Positions 47,003-57,910 of a stretch of 64,000 nt of DNA are shown here, piece after piece. The position numbers were made by a program, and so were the translations under genes. This stretch comes from Luteipulveratus flavus. GTDB taxonomy: Bacteria > Actinomycetota > Actinomycetes > Actinomycetales > Dermatophilaceae. The notes below the pieces were generated by a model, which saw only the letters and a list, made by a program, of their open reading frames with translations, was not told where the DNA came from and ran no database searches. Position 1 is the first letter of the stretch; each line of letters opens with the position of its first letter. The DNA lies in assembly GCF_029439465.1 (NCBI RefSeq), contig NZ_JAROAV010000038.1:1-64000 (forward strand), in the 5' to 3' direction.

Positions 47003-48337
47003 GTGCTGGTGACGGACCGCTCGGGGCAGATGTTCGGTCCGTACCGTCTGCTCGGTCTGCTCGGACGCGGTGGCATGGGCGAGGTCTACCGGGCGCACGA
47101 CACCGAGAAGGACCGCGTCGTCGCGGTCAAGCTGCTGCCCCCGCACCTGGCCCAGGACCCGGAGTACCAGGCCCGCTTCCGGCGTGAGGCGCACGCGGCG
47201 GCGCGGGTGCAGAGCCCGTACATCGTGCCGATCCACACCTTCGGCGCCATCGACGACGTGCTGTTCATCGAGATGGCGTACGTCGACGGGCAGGACCTCG
47301 GCACCCTCGTCCGCACGCGCGGGCCGCTGCACCCCGCGTACGCCGTCGCGGTGGTGTCGCAGATCGCCGCGGCTCTCGACGCCGCCCACGCCTCCGGCCT
47401 CGTCCACCGCGACGTCAAGCCCGGCAACATCCTGCTGACCGGCGACCACGCGTACCTGTCCGACTTCGGCATCGCCAGCACCGACAACGACACCCGGATG
47501 ACCGGGGCCGGCCTCGCCCTCGGGTCGGTCGCCTACATGGCGCCCGAGCGGTTCGACACCACGCGCCCGGTGACCGGCTCGGTCGACGTCTACGCGTTGG
47601 GCTGCGTTCTCCACGAGTCGCTCACGGGTCGGCCACCCTTCTCCACGGCATCCCAGCCCGCGCTGATCCGGTCGCACCTGCACAGCCCGCCACCGTCGGT
47701 CTCCGGCGCGCGGCCGGACCTGCCGCCCGCCCTCGACCGGGTGCTCGGGACGTGCCTCGCCAAGCAGCCGGAGGCCCGCTTCCCCACGGCGCGAGCGTTC
47801 GCCGACGCCGCCCGCTCGGCCCTGCGCGGGGCCGCTGCGCCGAGACCCGCACCGCCGTCCTCGGCTGCGCCCGGTGCACCGCGCAGGAGGCGGTGGGTTC
47901 CCGTGTCCGCGGCCGCCGCCGTCGCTCTCGTGGTGGCCGGTGCGATCGGTGTGCCGCTGCTGATGGACGACGACCGGGCGCCGACGACCGCAGCGGGCAC
48001 ACCGAGCTCGGTCGTGAGATCACCTGCTGCCACGAGCGACTCCCCGACGCAGCCGAGCCCGTCGAGCACCGAGCCGTCCGGAGCGACCGGCCGCTCCGGA
48101 CGACCGTCGGTGGCCCAGCTCACCGTGGCCGCGCAGGCCAACGTCCGCAACACGGGCATGGCGGCGGTGTACCCGGCCGACTTCGCCCCGTGCGTCGGCA
48201 AGGGTCTGCACGACTCGCGCATCCCCGACGCACCGCTGTGGGCCTACGTCGACAACCCCTCGCAGGACCCGCCCGGCTACAGCAGTGTGGCGTTCGGGGT
48301 GGCCACCTCCTGCGCCAAGATCCCCAGCATCGGCTGA
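47003..48337 (+). CDS. Transmembrane Ser/Thr protein kinase
   Basis: 444 residues. Kinase domain 1-270: glycine loop LGRGGMGEVYR, Lys43 in AVK, HRDVKPGN (135-142), DFG (154-156) and SVAYMAPE. A helix at about 299-320 (VSAAAAVALVVAGAIGV) leads to an external region of some 125 residues, Ser/Thr/Pro-rich then ending in a folded-looking part with two Cys (FAPCVGKG, ATSCAKI). No PASTA repeats. GGAGG precedes the GTG. Ligand unknown. Confidence 0.93.
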   Translation: MLVTDRSGQMFGPYRLLGLLGRGGMGEVYRAHDTEKDRVVAVKLLPPHLAQDPEYQARFRREAHAAARVQSPYIVPIHTFGAIDDVLFIEMAYVDGQDLGTLVRTRGPLHPAYAVAVVSQIAAALDAAHASGLVHRDVKPGNILLTGDHAYLSDFGIASTDNDTRMTGAGLALGSVAYMAPERFDTTRPVTGSVDVYALGCVLHESLTGRPPFSTASQPALIRSHLHSPPPSVSGARPDLPPALDRVLGTCLAKQPEARFPTARAFADAARSALRGAAAPRPAPPSSAAPGAPRRRRWVPVSAAAAVALVVAGAIGVPLLMDDDRAPTTAAGTPSSVVRSPAATSDSPTQPSPSSTEPSGATGRSGRPSVAQLTVAAQANVRNTGMAAVYPADFAPCVGKGLHDSRIPDAPLWAYVDNPSQDPPGYSSVAFGVATSCAKIPSIG

Positions 48338-48361
48338 CGACCGGCGGGCGCGCTCGTCGGC

Positions 48362-49753
48362 TCAGATCGACCGCAGGATGTCCTCGACCCGCTCCTTCGC
48401 GTCGCCGAACAGCATCTGGCTGTTGTCCTTGAAGAACAGCGGGTTCTGGACACCGGCGTAACCGGTGGCCATCGACCGCTTGAAGACGACGACGTCCTTG
48501 GCCTCCCACACCCGCAGGACCGGCATCCCCGCGATGGGCGAGCTGGGCTCCTCGGCCGCCGAGGGGTTCACCGTGTCGTTGGCGCCGATGACCAGGACGA
48601 CGTCCGTACGGGCCAGGTCGCCGTTGATCTCGTCCATCCCGAGCACGATGTCGTACGGCACCTTCGCCTCGGCGAGCAGGACGTTCATGTGACCGGGTAG
48701 CCGGCCGGCCACCGGGTGGATGCCGAACCGGACGTCGACGCCCTTGGCCCGCAGCCGTGAGGTCAGCTCGGCGACGGGGTACTGCGCCTGGGCGACCGCC
48801 ATGCCGTAGCCGGGCGTGATGACGACCGACCTCGCCTGCGCGAGCAGGGCGGCGACGTCGGAGGCGTTGGCCTCGCGGTGCGCGCCGTAGTCACGCTCCT
48901 CGCCCGACACGCCGCCGTCCGACCCGAACCCGCCCGCGATGACGGACACGAACGACCGGTTCATCGCCTTGCACATGATGTAGCTGAGGATCGCGCCGGA
49001 GGAGCCGACGAGCGCGCCGGTCACGATCAGCAGGTCGTTGCCCAGCATGAACCCAGCCGCGGCGGCCGCCCAGCCCGAGTAGCTGTTCAGCATCGACACC
49101 ACGACCGGCATGTCGCCGCCCCCGATGGAGGCGACCAGGTGCCAGCCGAAGGCGAGCGCGACGATCGTCATGAGCACCAACGGGATCCACGACTCGGCGG
49201 CCGTGAACCACACGAGCAGCAACGCCGACACGACCAGCGCGCCGAGGTTGAGCAGGTGGCGGTGCGGCAGCATCAGCGGCCGGGAAGGGATGCGCGCGGA
49301 CAGCTTGAGGAAGGCCACCACCGAGCCGGTGAACGTCACCGCCCCGATGAAGACGCCGAGGAACACCTCGACCAGGTGGATGTTCGCCTCCGAGCCGGTG
49401 AGGCCGCCCGAGGTGTTGAACGAGTTGTAGCCCACCAGGACCGCCGCGAGGCCGACGAAGCTGTGCAGCATCGCGACCAGCTCGGGCATCGCGGTCATCT
49501 CGACGACCCGGGCACGCCACAGGCCGATCGCCGCGCCGACCGCCATCGCGCACAGGATCAGCGTCAGGGTCAGGCCGGGGTCGGACGCGCGGTCGGCGGC
49601 GAACCAGATCGTCGCCCCGAGCGCGATCACCATGCCGACGATGCCGAACGCGTTGCCCTGGCGCGCAGACTCGTGCTTGGACAGCCCGGCGAGCGAGAGG
49701 ACGAAGAGGACGGCGGCGACGATGTACGCGGCCTGCACGAGGTTGTCGGTCAT
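48362..49753 (-). CDS. pntB: NAD(P) transhydrogenase subunit beta
   Basis: 463 residues: eight or nine membrane helices ([33 protein letters not shown]), then the NADP-binding domain III ([44 protein letters not shown]). It starts inside the pntA stop (ATGA). With PntA it couples hydride transfer from NADH to NADP to proton entry. Confidence 0.95.
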   Translation of the reverse strand: MTDNLVQAAYIVAAVLFVLSLAGLSKHESARQGNAFGIVGMVIALGATIWFAADRASDPGLTLTLILCAMAVGAAIGLWRARVVEMTAMPELVAMLHSFVGLAAVLVGYNSFNTSGGLTGSEANIHLVEVFLGVFIGAVTFTGSVVAFLKLSARIPSRPLMLPHRHLLNLGALVVSALLLVWFTAAESWIPLVLMTIVALAFGWHLVASIGGGDMPVVVSMLNSYSGWAAAAAGFMLGNDLLIVTGALVGSSGAILSYIMCKAMNRSFVSVIAGGFGSDGGVSGEERDYGAHREANASDVAALLAQARSVVITPGYGMAVAQAQYPVAELTSRLRAKGVDVRFGIHPVAGRLPGHMNVLLAEAKVPYDIVLGMDEINGDLARTDVVLVIGANDTVNPSAAEEPSSPIAGMPVLRVWEAKDVVVFKRSMATGYAGVQNPLFFKDNSQMLFGDAKERVEDILRSI

Positions 49754-51303
49754 CGCGCGTCCTCTCGGACGAACATCTTCAGCATCCGGCCGGTGACCGC
49801 GAAGCCTCCGAAGATGTTGATGCTCGCCACGACGGTGGCGCCGAGCGCGAGCACCCGGACCAGCAAGTTGTCGCTGCCGACCTGCAGCAGCGCGCCGACC
49901 AGGATGATGCCGCTGATCGCGTTCGTCTCGGCCATGAGCGGGGTGTGCAGGGCGTGCGCGACGTTGGAGATCACGTAGAAGCCGACGATCACGGCGAGCG
50001 CGAACACGGTGAAGTGGCCCAGGAAAGAGGCGGGCGAGAAGGCGGCCACGAGCGCGAACAGCGCTGCGGCCAGGGCCATTCCGGCGTAACGGCGTCGTGG
50101 GTCCGGTGGCTTCGGCGGCGCAGCCGGCACCGGTGCCGCCACCGCCGGGGCGGCCTGCGCCGGTGCTGCCGACACCTGGACGGGAGGCGGTGGCCAGGTC
50201 ACCTCGCCGCGGTGGGTGACGGTGATCCCACGTTGGACGACGTCGTCCAGGTCGAGCCGCAGCTGCCCGTTCTTCTCCGGGGTCAGCAGCGTCATCAGGT
50301 TGACGATGTTCGTGCCGTACAGCTGGGACGCCTGGGTCGGCAGCCGGCCGGGCAGGTCGGTGTAGCCGACGATCCGGACGCCGTTCGGGCTGACGACGAT
50401 CTCGTCGGCCTCGGACAGCTCGCAGTTGCCGCCGTTCGCGGCGGCCATGTCGACGATCACCGAACCGGGCCGCATCGCCGCCACCGTCTCCGCGGTGACG
50501 AGTCGTGGCGCGGCCCGGCCCGGGATCAGCGCCGTCGTGATGACGATGTCGGCGTCCGCGCACTCGCGGGCGTACATCTGCATCGCGAGCCGCTCGAGGT
50601 CGCCGGACATCACGGTGGCGTACCCGTCGGCCGAGGGCGTCTCCTGCGCGTCCGGAAGGTCGAGGCGGACGAACTCGGCGCCCATCGACTCCACCTGCTC
50701 GGCCACCTCGGGCCGTACGTCGAAGGCGCGGACCACGGCGCCGAGACTGGACGCCGTACCGATCGCCGCGAGGCCGGCGACACCGGCACCGATGACGAAA
50801 ACCTTTGCAGGGGGCACCTTTCCGGCTGCGGTGACCTGGCCGGTGAAGAGGGAGCCGAACTGGTGCGCCGCCTCGACGATCGCGCGGTAGCCGCCCAGGT
50901 TGGCCATCGAGGAGAGCACGTCCAGGGACTGCGCCCGGGAGATCCGTGGCACCGCGTCCATCGCCAGCGCCGTGACGCCACGGCCCGCGAGCTGCTGGAG
51001 CAGCACCGGGCTCAGCGCCGGGCTGAGCAGCGACACGAACGTCGTCCCCGACCGCATCACCCCGACCTCGGCGTCCGTGGGCTGGTTGACCTTGAGCACG
51101 ATGTCGCAGTCCCACACCTCGACGGTGCTGACCACGCCGGCTCCCGCCTCCGCGTACGCCGCATCCGGGTACGCCGATCTCACACCGGCGCCGGCCTCGA
51201 CCAGCACGCCGTACCCCAGGCCGATGAGCTGTCGCACGGTCGTCGGGGTTGCCGCGACGCGCGTCTCGCCCTCCTTGAACTCCTTCGGAACGCCGATCCG
51301 CAA
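49750..51303 (-). CDS. pntA: NAD(P) transhydrogenase subunit alpha
   Basis: 517 residues, the undivided E. coli-type alpha subunit: NAD-binding domain I ([50 protein letters not shown]-like), an Ala/Pro linker, and four C-terminal helices ([37 protein letters not shown]). It starts at TTG 51303 after GAGAGGAA. Confidence 0.94.
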   Translation of the reverse strand: MRIGVPKEFKEGETRVAATPTTVRQLIGLGYGVLVEAGAGVRSAYPDAAYAEAGAGVVSTVEVWDCDIVLKVNQPTDAEVGVMRSGTTFVSLLSPALSPVLLQQLAGRGVTALAMDAVPRISRAQSLDVLSSMANLGGYRAIVEAAHQFGSLFTGQVTAAGKVPPAKVFVIGAGVAGLAAIGTASSLGAVVRAFDVRPEVAEQVESMGAEFVRLDLPDAQETPSADGYATVMSGDLERLAMQMYARECADADIVITTALIPGRAAPRLVTAETVAAMRPGSVIVDMAAANGGNCELSEADEIVVSPNGVRIVGYTDLPGRLPTQASQLYGTNIVNLMTLLTPEKNGQLRLDLDDVVQRGITVTHRGEVTWPPPPVQVSAAPAQAAPAVAAPVPAAPPKPPDPRRRYAGMALAAALFALVAAFSPASFLGHFTVFALAVIVGFYVISNVAHALHTPLMAETNAISGIILVGALLQVGSDNLLVRVLALGATVVASINIFGGFAVTGRMLKMFVREDAR

Positions 51304-51339
51304 CGTGTGTTCCTCTCAGGTCGTGGTGGTCCGCCCGTG

Positions 51340-51834
51340 TCAGGCGGTGACGTACGCGCCGGATGCCTGCAGCATGCCCAACAGCTCTCGGGCGTACCTG
51401 CTCTCGCGGGCATCCTTGAGGTCGTTGTCCATGATCCGGTTGATCCGCTCCTGGCTGACGACGACGTCCAGCGACCCGAACGGCCCCTCGAGCCGCAGGT
51501 CCGAGCCGGACAGCGTGAACGCCCCGAGGGGACTCGCCCGCAGCTGCTGGCACGGCACCACCCAGGCCGGTGCGGTGTCGCCGTCGTACGTCAGGCCAAG
51601 CCGACCCTCCCACAGCGCGAGGACACCGAAGCGGGCGCCGAGACTCGTCAGCTGCCCGCCGGCGTGGGTACGGACCTGCCAGCGTCCGCTCGGTGGGGCC
51701 GACCGCGGCAGCGCCGACGCGCCGAGGGCCCGGACGGGGGTGGTCGACCGACTCGCGAGCACGATCACCGTCATGACGACGCCCACCAGGAGCACGGGCA
51801 CCAGCAGCATCGTGGCCACCATCACGGTGAACAT
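51340..51834 (-). CDS. Membrane-anchored protein of unknown function
   Basis: 164 residues: one N-terminal helix ([23 protein letters not shown]) and a soluble C-terminal domain. The ATG at 51834 has GGAGCG ahead of it; the ORF extends upstream without a ribosome site. It lies 36 bases before pntA on the same strand and could share its transcript. No family recognised. Confidence 0.65.
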   Translation of the reverse strand: MFTVMVATMLLVPVLLVGVVMTVIVLASRSTTPVRALGASALPRSAPPSGRWQVRTHAGGQLTSLGARFGVLALWEGRLGLTYDGDTAPAWVVPCQQLRASPLGAFTLSGSDLRLEGPFGSLDVVVSQERINRIMDNDLKDARESRYARELLGMLQASGAYVTA

Positions 51835-51966
51835 CTCGCGCTCCTGGGTCCGGGGCCTGTGGGTGCGCCGATCGTACGGCGGCCACCTGCGGGCAGGGTC
51901 GGAAACGACGCGCGACCCTCGAACGGGTCCGAGGGCCGGACGCCGAAGCACCTAATCTTGCTGTGC

Positions 51967-53439
51967 ATGAGCCTCCCCGTGGACCACGACACCGTCATCG
52001 TCGGCGGCGGGTTCTCGGGGATCGCGATGGCCATCGCGCTCAAGGCCGCCGGCCGGGACGACCTGGTCGTGCTGGAGAAGGCCGAGGAGGTCGGCGGCAC
52101 CTGGCGGGAGAACCGCTACCCCGGCTGCGAGTGCGACGTCCCGGCCCATCTGTACTCGTACTCGTTCGAGCTCAACCCGTACTGGTCGCAGACGTACGCG
52201 CCGTCGGACGAGATCCAGGACTACCTGCTCTACTGCGTCGAGAAGTACGACGTCCGCCGGCACATCGAGTTCGACGCCACCGTGCAGGACGCGGCGTACG
52301 ACGAGGAGAGCTCCACCTGGACGGTCACGGTGACCAGCTCTTGGGGCACGCTGCGGACCCTGCGCGCCCGATCGCTCGTGCTGGCTGTCGGCGCCCTGCA
52401 CGAGCCCAGCATCCCGGACATCCCGGGCATGGAGTCGTTCGCCGGCGAGATGATGCACACCGCGACGTGGGACCCGGGCACCACCGTGGAGCGCAAGCAC
52501 GTGTCGGTCATCGGCACCGGCTCCAGCGGGGTGCAGATCATCCCCTCGCTCGCGGAGGACGCGGTCCACCTGACGGTCTTCCAGCGCACGCCCGCCTGGG
52601 TGATGCCGCGGACGAACCGGCAGTACGCCGACCGGCTGATCGACACCTTCGAGCAGCACCCGACGGCGCTGGCGGCGCACCGTGCCCGGCTCAAGGCGAC
52701 GAGCGACCTGCGCGAGCGCGGCCTGACGAGTGCGCCGCGACTGCTGAAGGCGGCGTCCCGGCTGGCGCTGGAGAACCTGCACTCCGCGGTGAAGTCGCCG
52801 CAGCTGCGCGCGGTCCTCACACCCGACTACCCGATGGGCTGCAAGCGCATCCTGCTGTCCAGCGACTACTACCCGGCGCTCGCGCGACCCGACGTGACGG
52901 TCGAGACCGACCCGATCGAGCGCATCGAGCGGGACGCCGTCGTCACCACGTCCGGTCGGCGCCACCACACGACCGTCCTGGTGCTGGCGACCGGGTTCGA
53001 CCCCGTGGGGTCCTACCGCTACCTCGGCATCAAGGGCGCCGACGGTCACCTGCTCAGCGCCGACTGGGACGACGGCGCGACGACGTACCTGGGCGTGACC
53101 GTGCCCCACTTCCCGAACCTGTTCCTACTGCTCGGCCCCAACTCGCTGCTCGGCCACACCTCGGACCTGCAGATCATGGAGGCCCAGGTCGGGCTGGTCA
53201 TGCGGCTGCTCGCCGAGCGCGACCGCCGGCACACCCGGTCGGTGGCCGTACGCCCGCAGGTGGTGCCGGGGTTCGTGGCCGAGCTGGACCGGCGCAGCGA
53301 GCGGACGGTCTACCTGTCCGGCTGCTCGAGCTGGTACCTGGACCGGGGTGGGCGCAACCGGACGCTGTGGCCGGGTTCGGTCGGCGAGTACGAACGCCGT
53401 ACGACCCGCCCCGAGATGGTCGACTACCTCTTCACCTGA
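51967..53439 (+). CDS. Flavin-containing / Baeyer-Villiger-type monooxygenase
   Basis: 490 residues, class B flavoprotein: FAD loop GGGFSG (13-18), NADPH loop GTGSSG, and the BVMO fingerprint with Phe158, Gly160, His164, Trp168, Asp169 ([12 protein letters not shown]). It would oxygenate ketones or a similar substrate with NADPH and O2. TAATCT at 51953-51958, eight bases before the ATG, is a likely -10 for a leaderless message. Confidence 0.9.
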   Translation: MSLPVDHDTVIVGGGFSGIAMAIALKAAGRDDLVVLEKAEEVGGTWRENRYPGCECDVPAHLYSYSFELNPYWSQTYAPSDEIQDYLLYCVEKYDVRRHIEFDATVQDAAYDEESSTWTVTVTSSWGTLRTLRARSLVLAVGALHEPSIPDIPGMESFAGEMMHTATWDPGTTVERKHVSVIGTGSSGVQIIPSLAEDAVHLTVFQRTPAWVMPRTNRQYADRLIDTFEQHPTALAAHRARLKATSDLRERGLTSAPRLLKAASRLALENLHSAVKSPQLRAVLTPDYPMGCKRILLSSDYYPALARPDVTVETDPIERIERDAVVTTSGRRHHTTVLVLATGFDPVGSYRYLGIKGADGHLLSADWDDGATTYLGVTVPHFPNLFLLLGPNSLLGHTSDLQIMEAQVGLVMRLLAERDRRHTRSVAVRPQVVPGFVAELDRRSERTVYLSGCSSWYLDRGGRNRTLWPGSVGEYERRTTRPEMVDYLFT

Positions 53440-53454
53440 TCGCCTGCACCCCCT

Positions 53455-53512
53455 CCGGCAAAAGCTGGTCGCCCGCACATGCATGGCTGTGCCGGCCACC
53501 AGCTTTTGCCGG
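53455..53512. repeat. 58-bp palindromic repeat, family 1 (best-paired copy)
   Basis: Outer arms ccggcaaaagctggt and accagcttttgccgg are perfect complements, with inner GCACA/TGTGC around tgcatggc. It sits between converging genes and likely serves as terminator. Confidence 0.88.
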
Positions 53513-53523
53513 GTGCGGGACGG

Positions 53524-55245
53524 TCAGGCGGTGGTCGCGGACTCGTGGACGGGCTCGGTGTCGAGCACGTCCTCGTCGGTGAGGTCGTGGTGAGCGACCT
53601 TCCGCCGGCCGAGCAGCAGCGCCACGGCGGCCGCGACGAGCGCCGCCAGCGCCGCGCCGACGAACACCGTCTGCACCTGGACGACGCCGGCCGCCCGGAC
53701 CTGATCCCCGGTCGGGTCCGGCAGCGCCTGGATGCGAGCGTAGAACCGGTGCAGCCCGATCGCCGTGAGCAGGCCGAGACCGACCACCATGCCGATCATC
53801 CGGGCGACCACGACCAGCGCGGACGCGACGCCGTGATGGGTCGGCGGCGCGTCGGCGAGCGCGGCGTCGTTGACCGGCGCGATCGCCAGACCGATGCCGA
53901 GCCCGACGACGACCAGGACGACCGTGGACGCGACCTCGTCGAGCGAACCCTGACCCCAGCGGGACATCAGGCCGAGCCCGACCGCCGTGAGCGCGAGACC
54001 GGGAGCGGCGACCAGGCCGGGGCCGTACCGGCGCAGCAGCCAGCCGCCGAGCAGCGCACCGACCGGCACCGCGAGCAGGAACCGGACGAGCACGAGCGCC
54101 GCCTCCGTCTGGTCCGCCGTTCCGGTGAGCCGTGCGAGCACCGGGATGTCGACCACGATGGCGACCAGGGCCGTACCGACCAGCAGCGAGACGACCAGGC
54201 TGGGCAGCACCCGCCCGCGGATCACGCCGTGTGCGACGAGCGGGTCCGCTGCGGTGCGGTGCCGGACGACGTACAGCGCGGCGGCGACCGCTGCAGCGGG
54301 CAGCAACCACCAGCCGAGCGGACCGACGACCTGCTTCTCCGGGTTGGCCGACGCGAACGTCAGCACCAGCGACCCGAGGGCCACGCTGATGAGCGCCGCC
54401 CCGATCAGGTCCGCGCGGCGCAGCACCGGCCACCACAGCGGCGCCGACAGGACGAGCGTCGCGGCGAGCGCGATGACGCCCCACAGCCCGATCTGAGTGA
54501 ACAGCCGCGAGGTGTGGCCCGGGTACGGCACGAACGGCTCGCCGTACGTGACGTCCGAGACCAGCCGGTCGGGCGCCCAGAGCGCGAGGCCGAGCAGAAC
54601 GATGGTGGCGAGCCCGGCGACGACCGAACCCAGGACCCACCACCGGCGACGACCGGTGATCACGGGGGTCCGCTCGCCGCGGCCGCCGATGATCCGGATC
54701 AGCACCGCGAGGAGGATGCCTGCCGCCGCGTTGATCCAGAAGATGGCGCGCCAGTCCCAGACCGCGAGGATCAGTGCCCCGGCGAGCGGGCCGAGCACGC
54801 TGCCGATCTCCTGCACCGCACCGACCACCCCCAGTGGCGTGCCGCGCCTCCCGGGCGGCCACAGGTCGGCGACCAGCGCGAGCGTGGCGGGCACGAGCCC
54901 ACCCCCGCCGATGCCCTGCAGGACCCGGCCGGTGACCAGGACCGGCAGCTCGACGGCGAGCGCCGTCACCGCGGAGCCCAGGACGAACAGCGCGAGGCAT
55001 GCGACGAGCACCCGTTGCCGTGCCACGAGGTCAGCGAGCCGACCGATCAGCGGCAGCACCGCGATGTACCCCAGCAGGAAGCCGGAGATGATCGGGGTCG
55101 CCTTCTGCAGGGCGTCGATCCCGAGACCGACGCCGGACATCATGTCCTCGAGCGCGAGGACCACGACGTAGGTGTCGGCGGCCGCGAGCGCGACCGCCAC
55201 CGACGCCGTGGCGAGCAGCGCCTCAGGCCGGCGGCTTGATGTCAA
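53524..55245 (-). CDS. P55-like MFS exporter (14-helix DHA2 type)
   Basis: 573 residues, strongly resembling mycobacterial P55 (Rv1410c): DTYVVV in helix 1, LLGYIAVLPLIGRLADLVAR (motif A), GRVLQGIGGGGLVPATLALV, GAVQEIGSVLGPLAGALI and DWRAIFWIN. It lies immediately after an LprG-like lipoprotein gene and overlaps it by 23 bases (TTG at 55245), as in the lprG-Rv1410c operon, which moves triacylglycerides and glycolipids to the outer envelope and affects drug tolerance. Role here inferred. Confidence 0.87.
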   Translation of the reverse strand: MTSSRRPEALLATASVAVALAAADTYVVVLALEDMMSGVGLGIDALQKATPIISGFLLGYIAVLPLIGRLADLVARQRVLVACLALFVLGSAVTALAVELPVLVTGRVLQGIGGGGLVPATLALVADLWPPGRRGTPLGVVGAVQEIGSVLGPLAGALILAVWDWRAIFWINAAAGILLAVLIRIIGGRGERTPVITGRRRWWVLGSVVAGLATIVLLGLALWAPDRLVSDVTYGEPFVPYPGHTSRLFTQIGLWGVIALAATLVLSAPLWWPVLRRADLIGAALISVALGSLVLTFASANPEKQVVGPLGWWLLPAAAVAAALYVVRHRTAADPLVAHGVIRGRVLPSLVVSLLVGTALVAIVVDIPVLARLTGTADQTEAALVLVRFLLAVPVGALLGGWLLRRYGPGLVAAPGLALTAVGLGLMSRWGQGSLDEVASTVVLVVVGLGIGLAIAPVNDAALADAPPTHHGVASALVVVARMIGMVVGLGLLTAIGLHRFYARIQALPDPTGDQVRAAGVVQVQTVFVGAALAALVAAAVALLLGRRKVAHHDLTDEDVLDTEPVHESATTA

Positions 55246-55951
55246 CCGTCTTGCCGTACTGGTCGAGCCGCAGCGTGTAGGCGGATGTCGCGTCGTTGTA
55301 GAACTGGCCGGTCAGCGTCATCGACCGCACCTCGTTCTTGTCCGTCACGGCGTACGACGCCTTGTACTGCACGGACGGGTCGCCGATGGTGAGGACGCCG
55401 GTGACGTCCTGGCCGGTGAGCTTGCCGTTGATGATCCGAACCACGTCGCTGCCGTCGCGCTTCGTCGCGCCGTACGTGGGGTCCTGGGTCTTCGGCAGCA
55501 GGGTCGAGAGGCCCTTGTCCTTGGAGAACAGCACGGCCGGGTCCGGGGCGCCGTAGTCGGAGGGCTTGATCGTGCGGACGTCTGGCCAGATCGGCAGCTT
55601 CGCCCAGACCTTGCCCTGCACGGCCGTCACCGGGACGTCGGCGTGGATACCGGCGAGCTGGGCCTTCAGGGAGCCCTTGAACGCCGGCGCGTGCGTGCCG
55701 TCACCCTCGCCGCCGAGGACGCCGTTCGCGTTCGACGGGATGCCGGTGGAGCTGAGCTTGAGGTGCATCGAGGCCGCCTGGTCCATCACCTGCTTGGCCT
55801 GCGCGAGGCGCTGCTGCGGGGTGGCCTGGGCGCCGCTGGACCCGTCGTCCTGGCTCTTCTTGGCGTCCGCACCACTGCTGCAGGCAGCGAGCGCGAGGAC
55901 GGTCAGGGCGGCGGCGGCCGTGCGGGTGGCGCGGGGCGTCCGCAGGTGCAT
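55223..55951 (-). CDS. lprG: LprG/LppX-family lipoprotein
   Basis: 242 residues. Lipobox LALAAC with Cys24; mature part has the LprAFG fold pattern (AQAKQVMDQAASMHLKLSSTG, VPVTAVQGKVWAKLP, VRIINGKLTGQDVTGVL). The family forms a hydrophobic pocket for triacylated lipids. GAGAGG precedes the ATG. Operon with the P55-like gene. Confidence 0.87.
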   Translation of the reverse strand: MHLRTPRATRTAAAALTVLALAACSSGADAKKSQDDGSSGAQATPQQRLAQAKQVMDQAASMHLKLSSTGIPSNANGVLGGEGDGTHAPAFKGSLKAQLAGIHADVPVTAVQGKVWAKLPIWPDVRTIKPSDYGAPDPAVLFSKDKGLSTLLPKTQDPTYGATKRDGSDVVRIINGKLTGQDVTGVLTIGDPSVQYKASYAVTDKNEVRSMTLTGQFYNDATSAYTLRLDQYGKTVDIKPPA

Positions 55952-56118
55952 CGTCGAACCTCTCTGTCGTGGACACGCGAGCGGCCGGTCGTCGGCTGCC
56001 CCGGTGCAGGAGCAGGATGACAGGCTGATCGCGCGTTCGACGTCCGGGTCCGGCGATTGGTTCCCACCTCGTCGAGTCGATCTCTCGACACGGCGGCGGG
56101 GAGCGCGCAGGCCTGCGG

Positions 56119-56787
56119 TCATGGCTGCTCGGCGACCAGACCGAGACTCTCCCGGGCCCGGCGCGCCCAGCCCGGCTCGCCGCCGTACCGCTGGCTCTTG
56201 ATCAGCCGGCCGGCGGCGCAGTCCTCGATGAGGGTGGTCAGCCGGCGCTCGCGGGTCGCCTCCTGCTTGGCGCCGACGACCCAGCCCTGCACGTTCTTGC
56301 GGTAGCCGGGCGTCGCGTACGCCCAGAACGCCGCCGCCTCCGGGACGGCGAGGATCCGCTCCTCGTACGCCGCGGGCCAGTCGATGCTCTCCTGCTCGTA
56401 GCTGTAGATGCGCTGGCGGTCCGGCCGGCGGGCCTCGTACGCCGCGAGCCCGGCCGGGCGCATCCGGCCCTCGGAGATGAGCCGCTCCACCGTGGCGAGG
56501 TTGACCGCGCTCCAGGTGCTCGTCCGCTTCCGAGGGGTCCACCGCTGACGGACGGAGTCGTCATCGATGCGATGGAAGACGCTGTCGATCCAGCCGAAGC
56601 ACAGCGCCTCGACGACCGCGTCCTCCCAGACCAGGCCGCGCTCGGCCACGTGCTTCTTGTACAGCCCCATCCACACCTGGGTCTCGTCGGCGTGATGGGC
56701 CTCCAGCCAGGCTCGCCACTCGGCGGCGTCGGCGAAGAACAGCACGGGAGGCTCCGAGGAGCCGCGCGAGGCGCCTGATCCGGTCAT
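56119..56787 (-). CDS. YdeI/OmpD-associated family protein
   Basis: 222 residues with EWRAWLEAHHADETQVWMGL, VVEALCFGWIDSVFHRIDD, RWTPRKRTSTWSAVN and a C-terminal YdeI segment (PGYRKNVQGWVVGAKQEATR). Family members were linked to bacteriocin or peptide tolerance, but the function is not settled. Confidence 0.85.
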   Translation of the reverse strand: MTGSGASRGSSEPPVLFFADAAEWRAWLEAHHADETQVWMGLYKKHVAERGLVWEDAVVEALCFGWIDSVFHRIDDDSVRQRWTPRKRTSTWSAVNLATVERLISEGRMRPAGLAAYEARRPDRQRIYSYEQESIDWPAAYEERILAVPEAAAFWAYATPGYRKNVQGWVVGAKQEATRERRLTTLIEDCAAGRLIKSQRYGGEPGWARRARESLGLVAEQP

Positions 56788-56868
56788 GGCCTCAGCGTCT
56801 CACCGACCGCCCACATCCGATGCCGCGTTCCCGTACCCGGCGGTAACGGGCTCTGGTTGGGTGGTCCC

Positions 56869-57723
56869 ATGCCGTTGACACTGCAACGACACGAGGTGAC
56901 CGCGCCCGACGGCGCCCGGCTCTCCACGTACGTCCATGCCCCGCGCGGCCTCGCCGACGACGCGCCGACCGTCGTGCTGGCGCACGGCTGGGTCCTCACC
57001 TACCGGTCCTGGTTGCCGGTCGTCCGGCTGCTCGCCGACCGGGGTGATGTCCGCGTGGTCGCGTGGGACCAGCGCGGGCACGGGGCGTCCACGTACGCAG
57101 GCGGCTCGCTGCGTCCGCGCGGTGAGAGCATCCGTGCGCTCGGCGACGACCTCGCGACCGTGGTGGACGCCGTCGTGCCGGCCGCGTCTTCGCTGGTCCT
57201 CGGCGGCCACTCGATGGGCGGCATGACCGTGATGGCGTTCGCCGGCCGGCACCCGGAGGTCTTCGCCGACCGCGTACGCCGCGTCCTGCTCGCCTCGACC
57301 GCGATCGGTGGGCTGCGCGGCCCCGGACTGCCGTTCGAGCGCCGGGTGATGGCGCTCGCGGCGCGGGTTCCCGGCCGTCCGAGCCGACTGATGTCGACCA
57401 GGTCGGCACGTCGCCAGTTCGGTACCGTCGCCGCAGCCGCCGACGTCGCCGCGACCCGGGCCATGCTCGGCGCCGCCCGCCTCGGCACGTACGGCACGTA
57501 CTACGGAGCGCTGATGGACCACGACGAGTCGGAGGCGGCGTCCGTCCTGGCGCAGGTGCCGGTCACCGTGGTCGTCGGGACGCGCGACATCCTGACGCCC
57601 CGCACGCTCGGCGAGCGGATCGCGGAGGCCGTCCCCGGGGCCGAGCTGCAGGTCATCGAGGGCGTGGGACACATGACGCCGTACGAGGTCCCCGACCGGC
57701 TCGCCGCTGCTCTCACCCCGTAA
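56869..57723 (+). CDS. Alpha/beta hydrolase
   Basis: 284 residues: oxyanion region LAHGWVLTYRSW, DQRGHG, nucleophile elbow GGHSMGG, acid in VVGTRDILTPR and His in GVGHMTPYE. Catalytic triad complete. The ATG at 56869 is preferred to the upstream TTG at 56857. Substrate unknown. Confidence 0.9.
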   Translation: MPLTLQRHEVTAPDGARLSTYVHAPRGLADDAPTVVLAHGWVLTYRSWLPVVRLLADRGDVRVVAWDQRGHGASTYAGGSLRPRGESIRALGDDLATVVDAVVPAASSLVLGGHSMGGMTVMAFAGRHPEVFADRVRRVLLASTAIGGLRGPGLPFERRVMALAARVPGRPSRLMSTRSARRQFGTVAAAADVAATRAMLGAARLGTYGTYYGALMDHDESEAASVLAQVPVTVVVGTRDILTPRTLGERIAEAVPGAELQVIEGVGHMTPYEVPDRLAAALTP

Positions 57724-57773
57724 TCCCTCTGGTCCGGCCCCGCCCGCTCGCCCGACTGTTCACCCGCCCGCTC

Positions 57774-57860
57774 GCCGAGAGGCCCACCTCTACGCCAGCG
57801 GCCCACCGTTCCGCAGGGGATCGATGGGCCGCTCGGGCGCGCCGTGGGCCTCTCGCTGAG
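57774..57860. repeat. Palindrome, family 3, left of the AbiEi-like gene
   Basis: Outer arms gccgagaggcccac and gtgggcctctcgctgag; inner arms agcggcccac and gatgggccgct. It fills most of the gap between the hydrolase and AbiEi-like genes. Confidence 0.78.
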
Positions 57861-57910
57861 GCTGTGGATGACCACCACGCGGCCCGCTCGAACGATGGCA
57901 CCGTGCCCGG

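Noticed and set aside
49945-51955. Plus-strand ORF running over pntA into the monooxygenase gene
   Set aside because: The upstream part is antisense to pntA; the monooxygenase begins at ATG 51967 with its own -10 box.
53455-53512. Insertion sequence end
   Set aside because: No transposase or target duplication; the palindrome is a self-contained 58-bp element.
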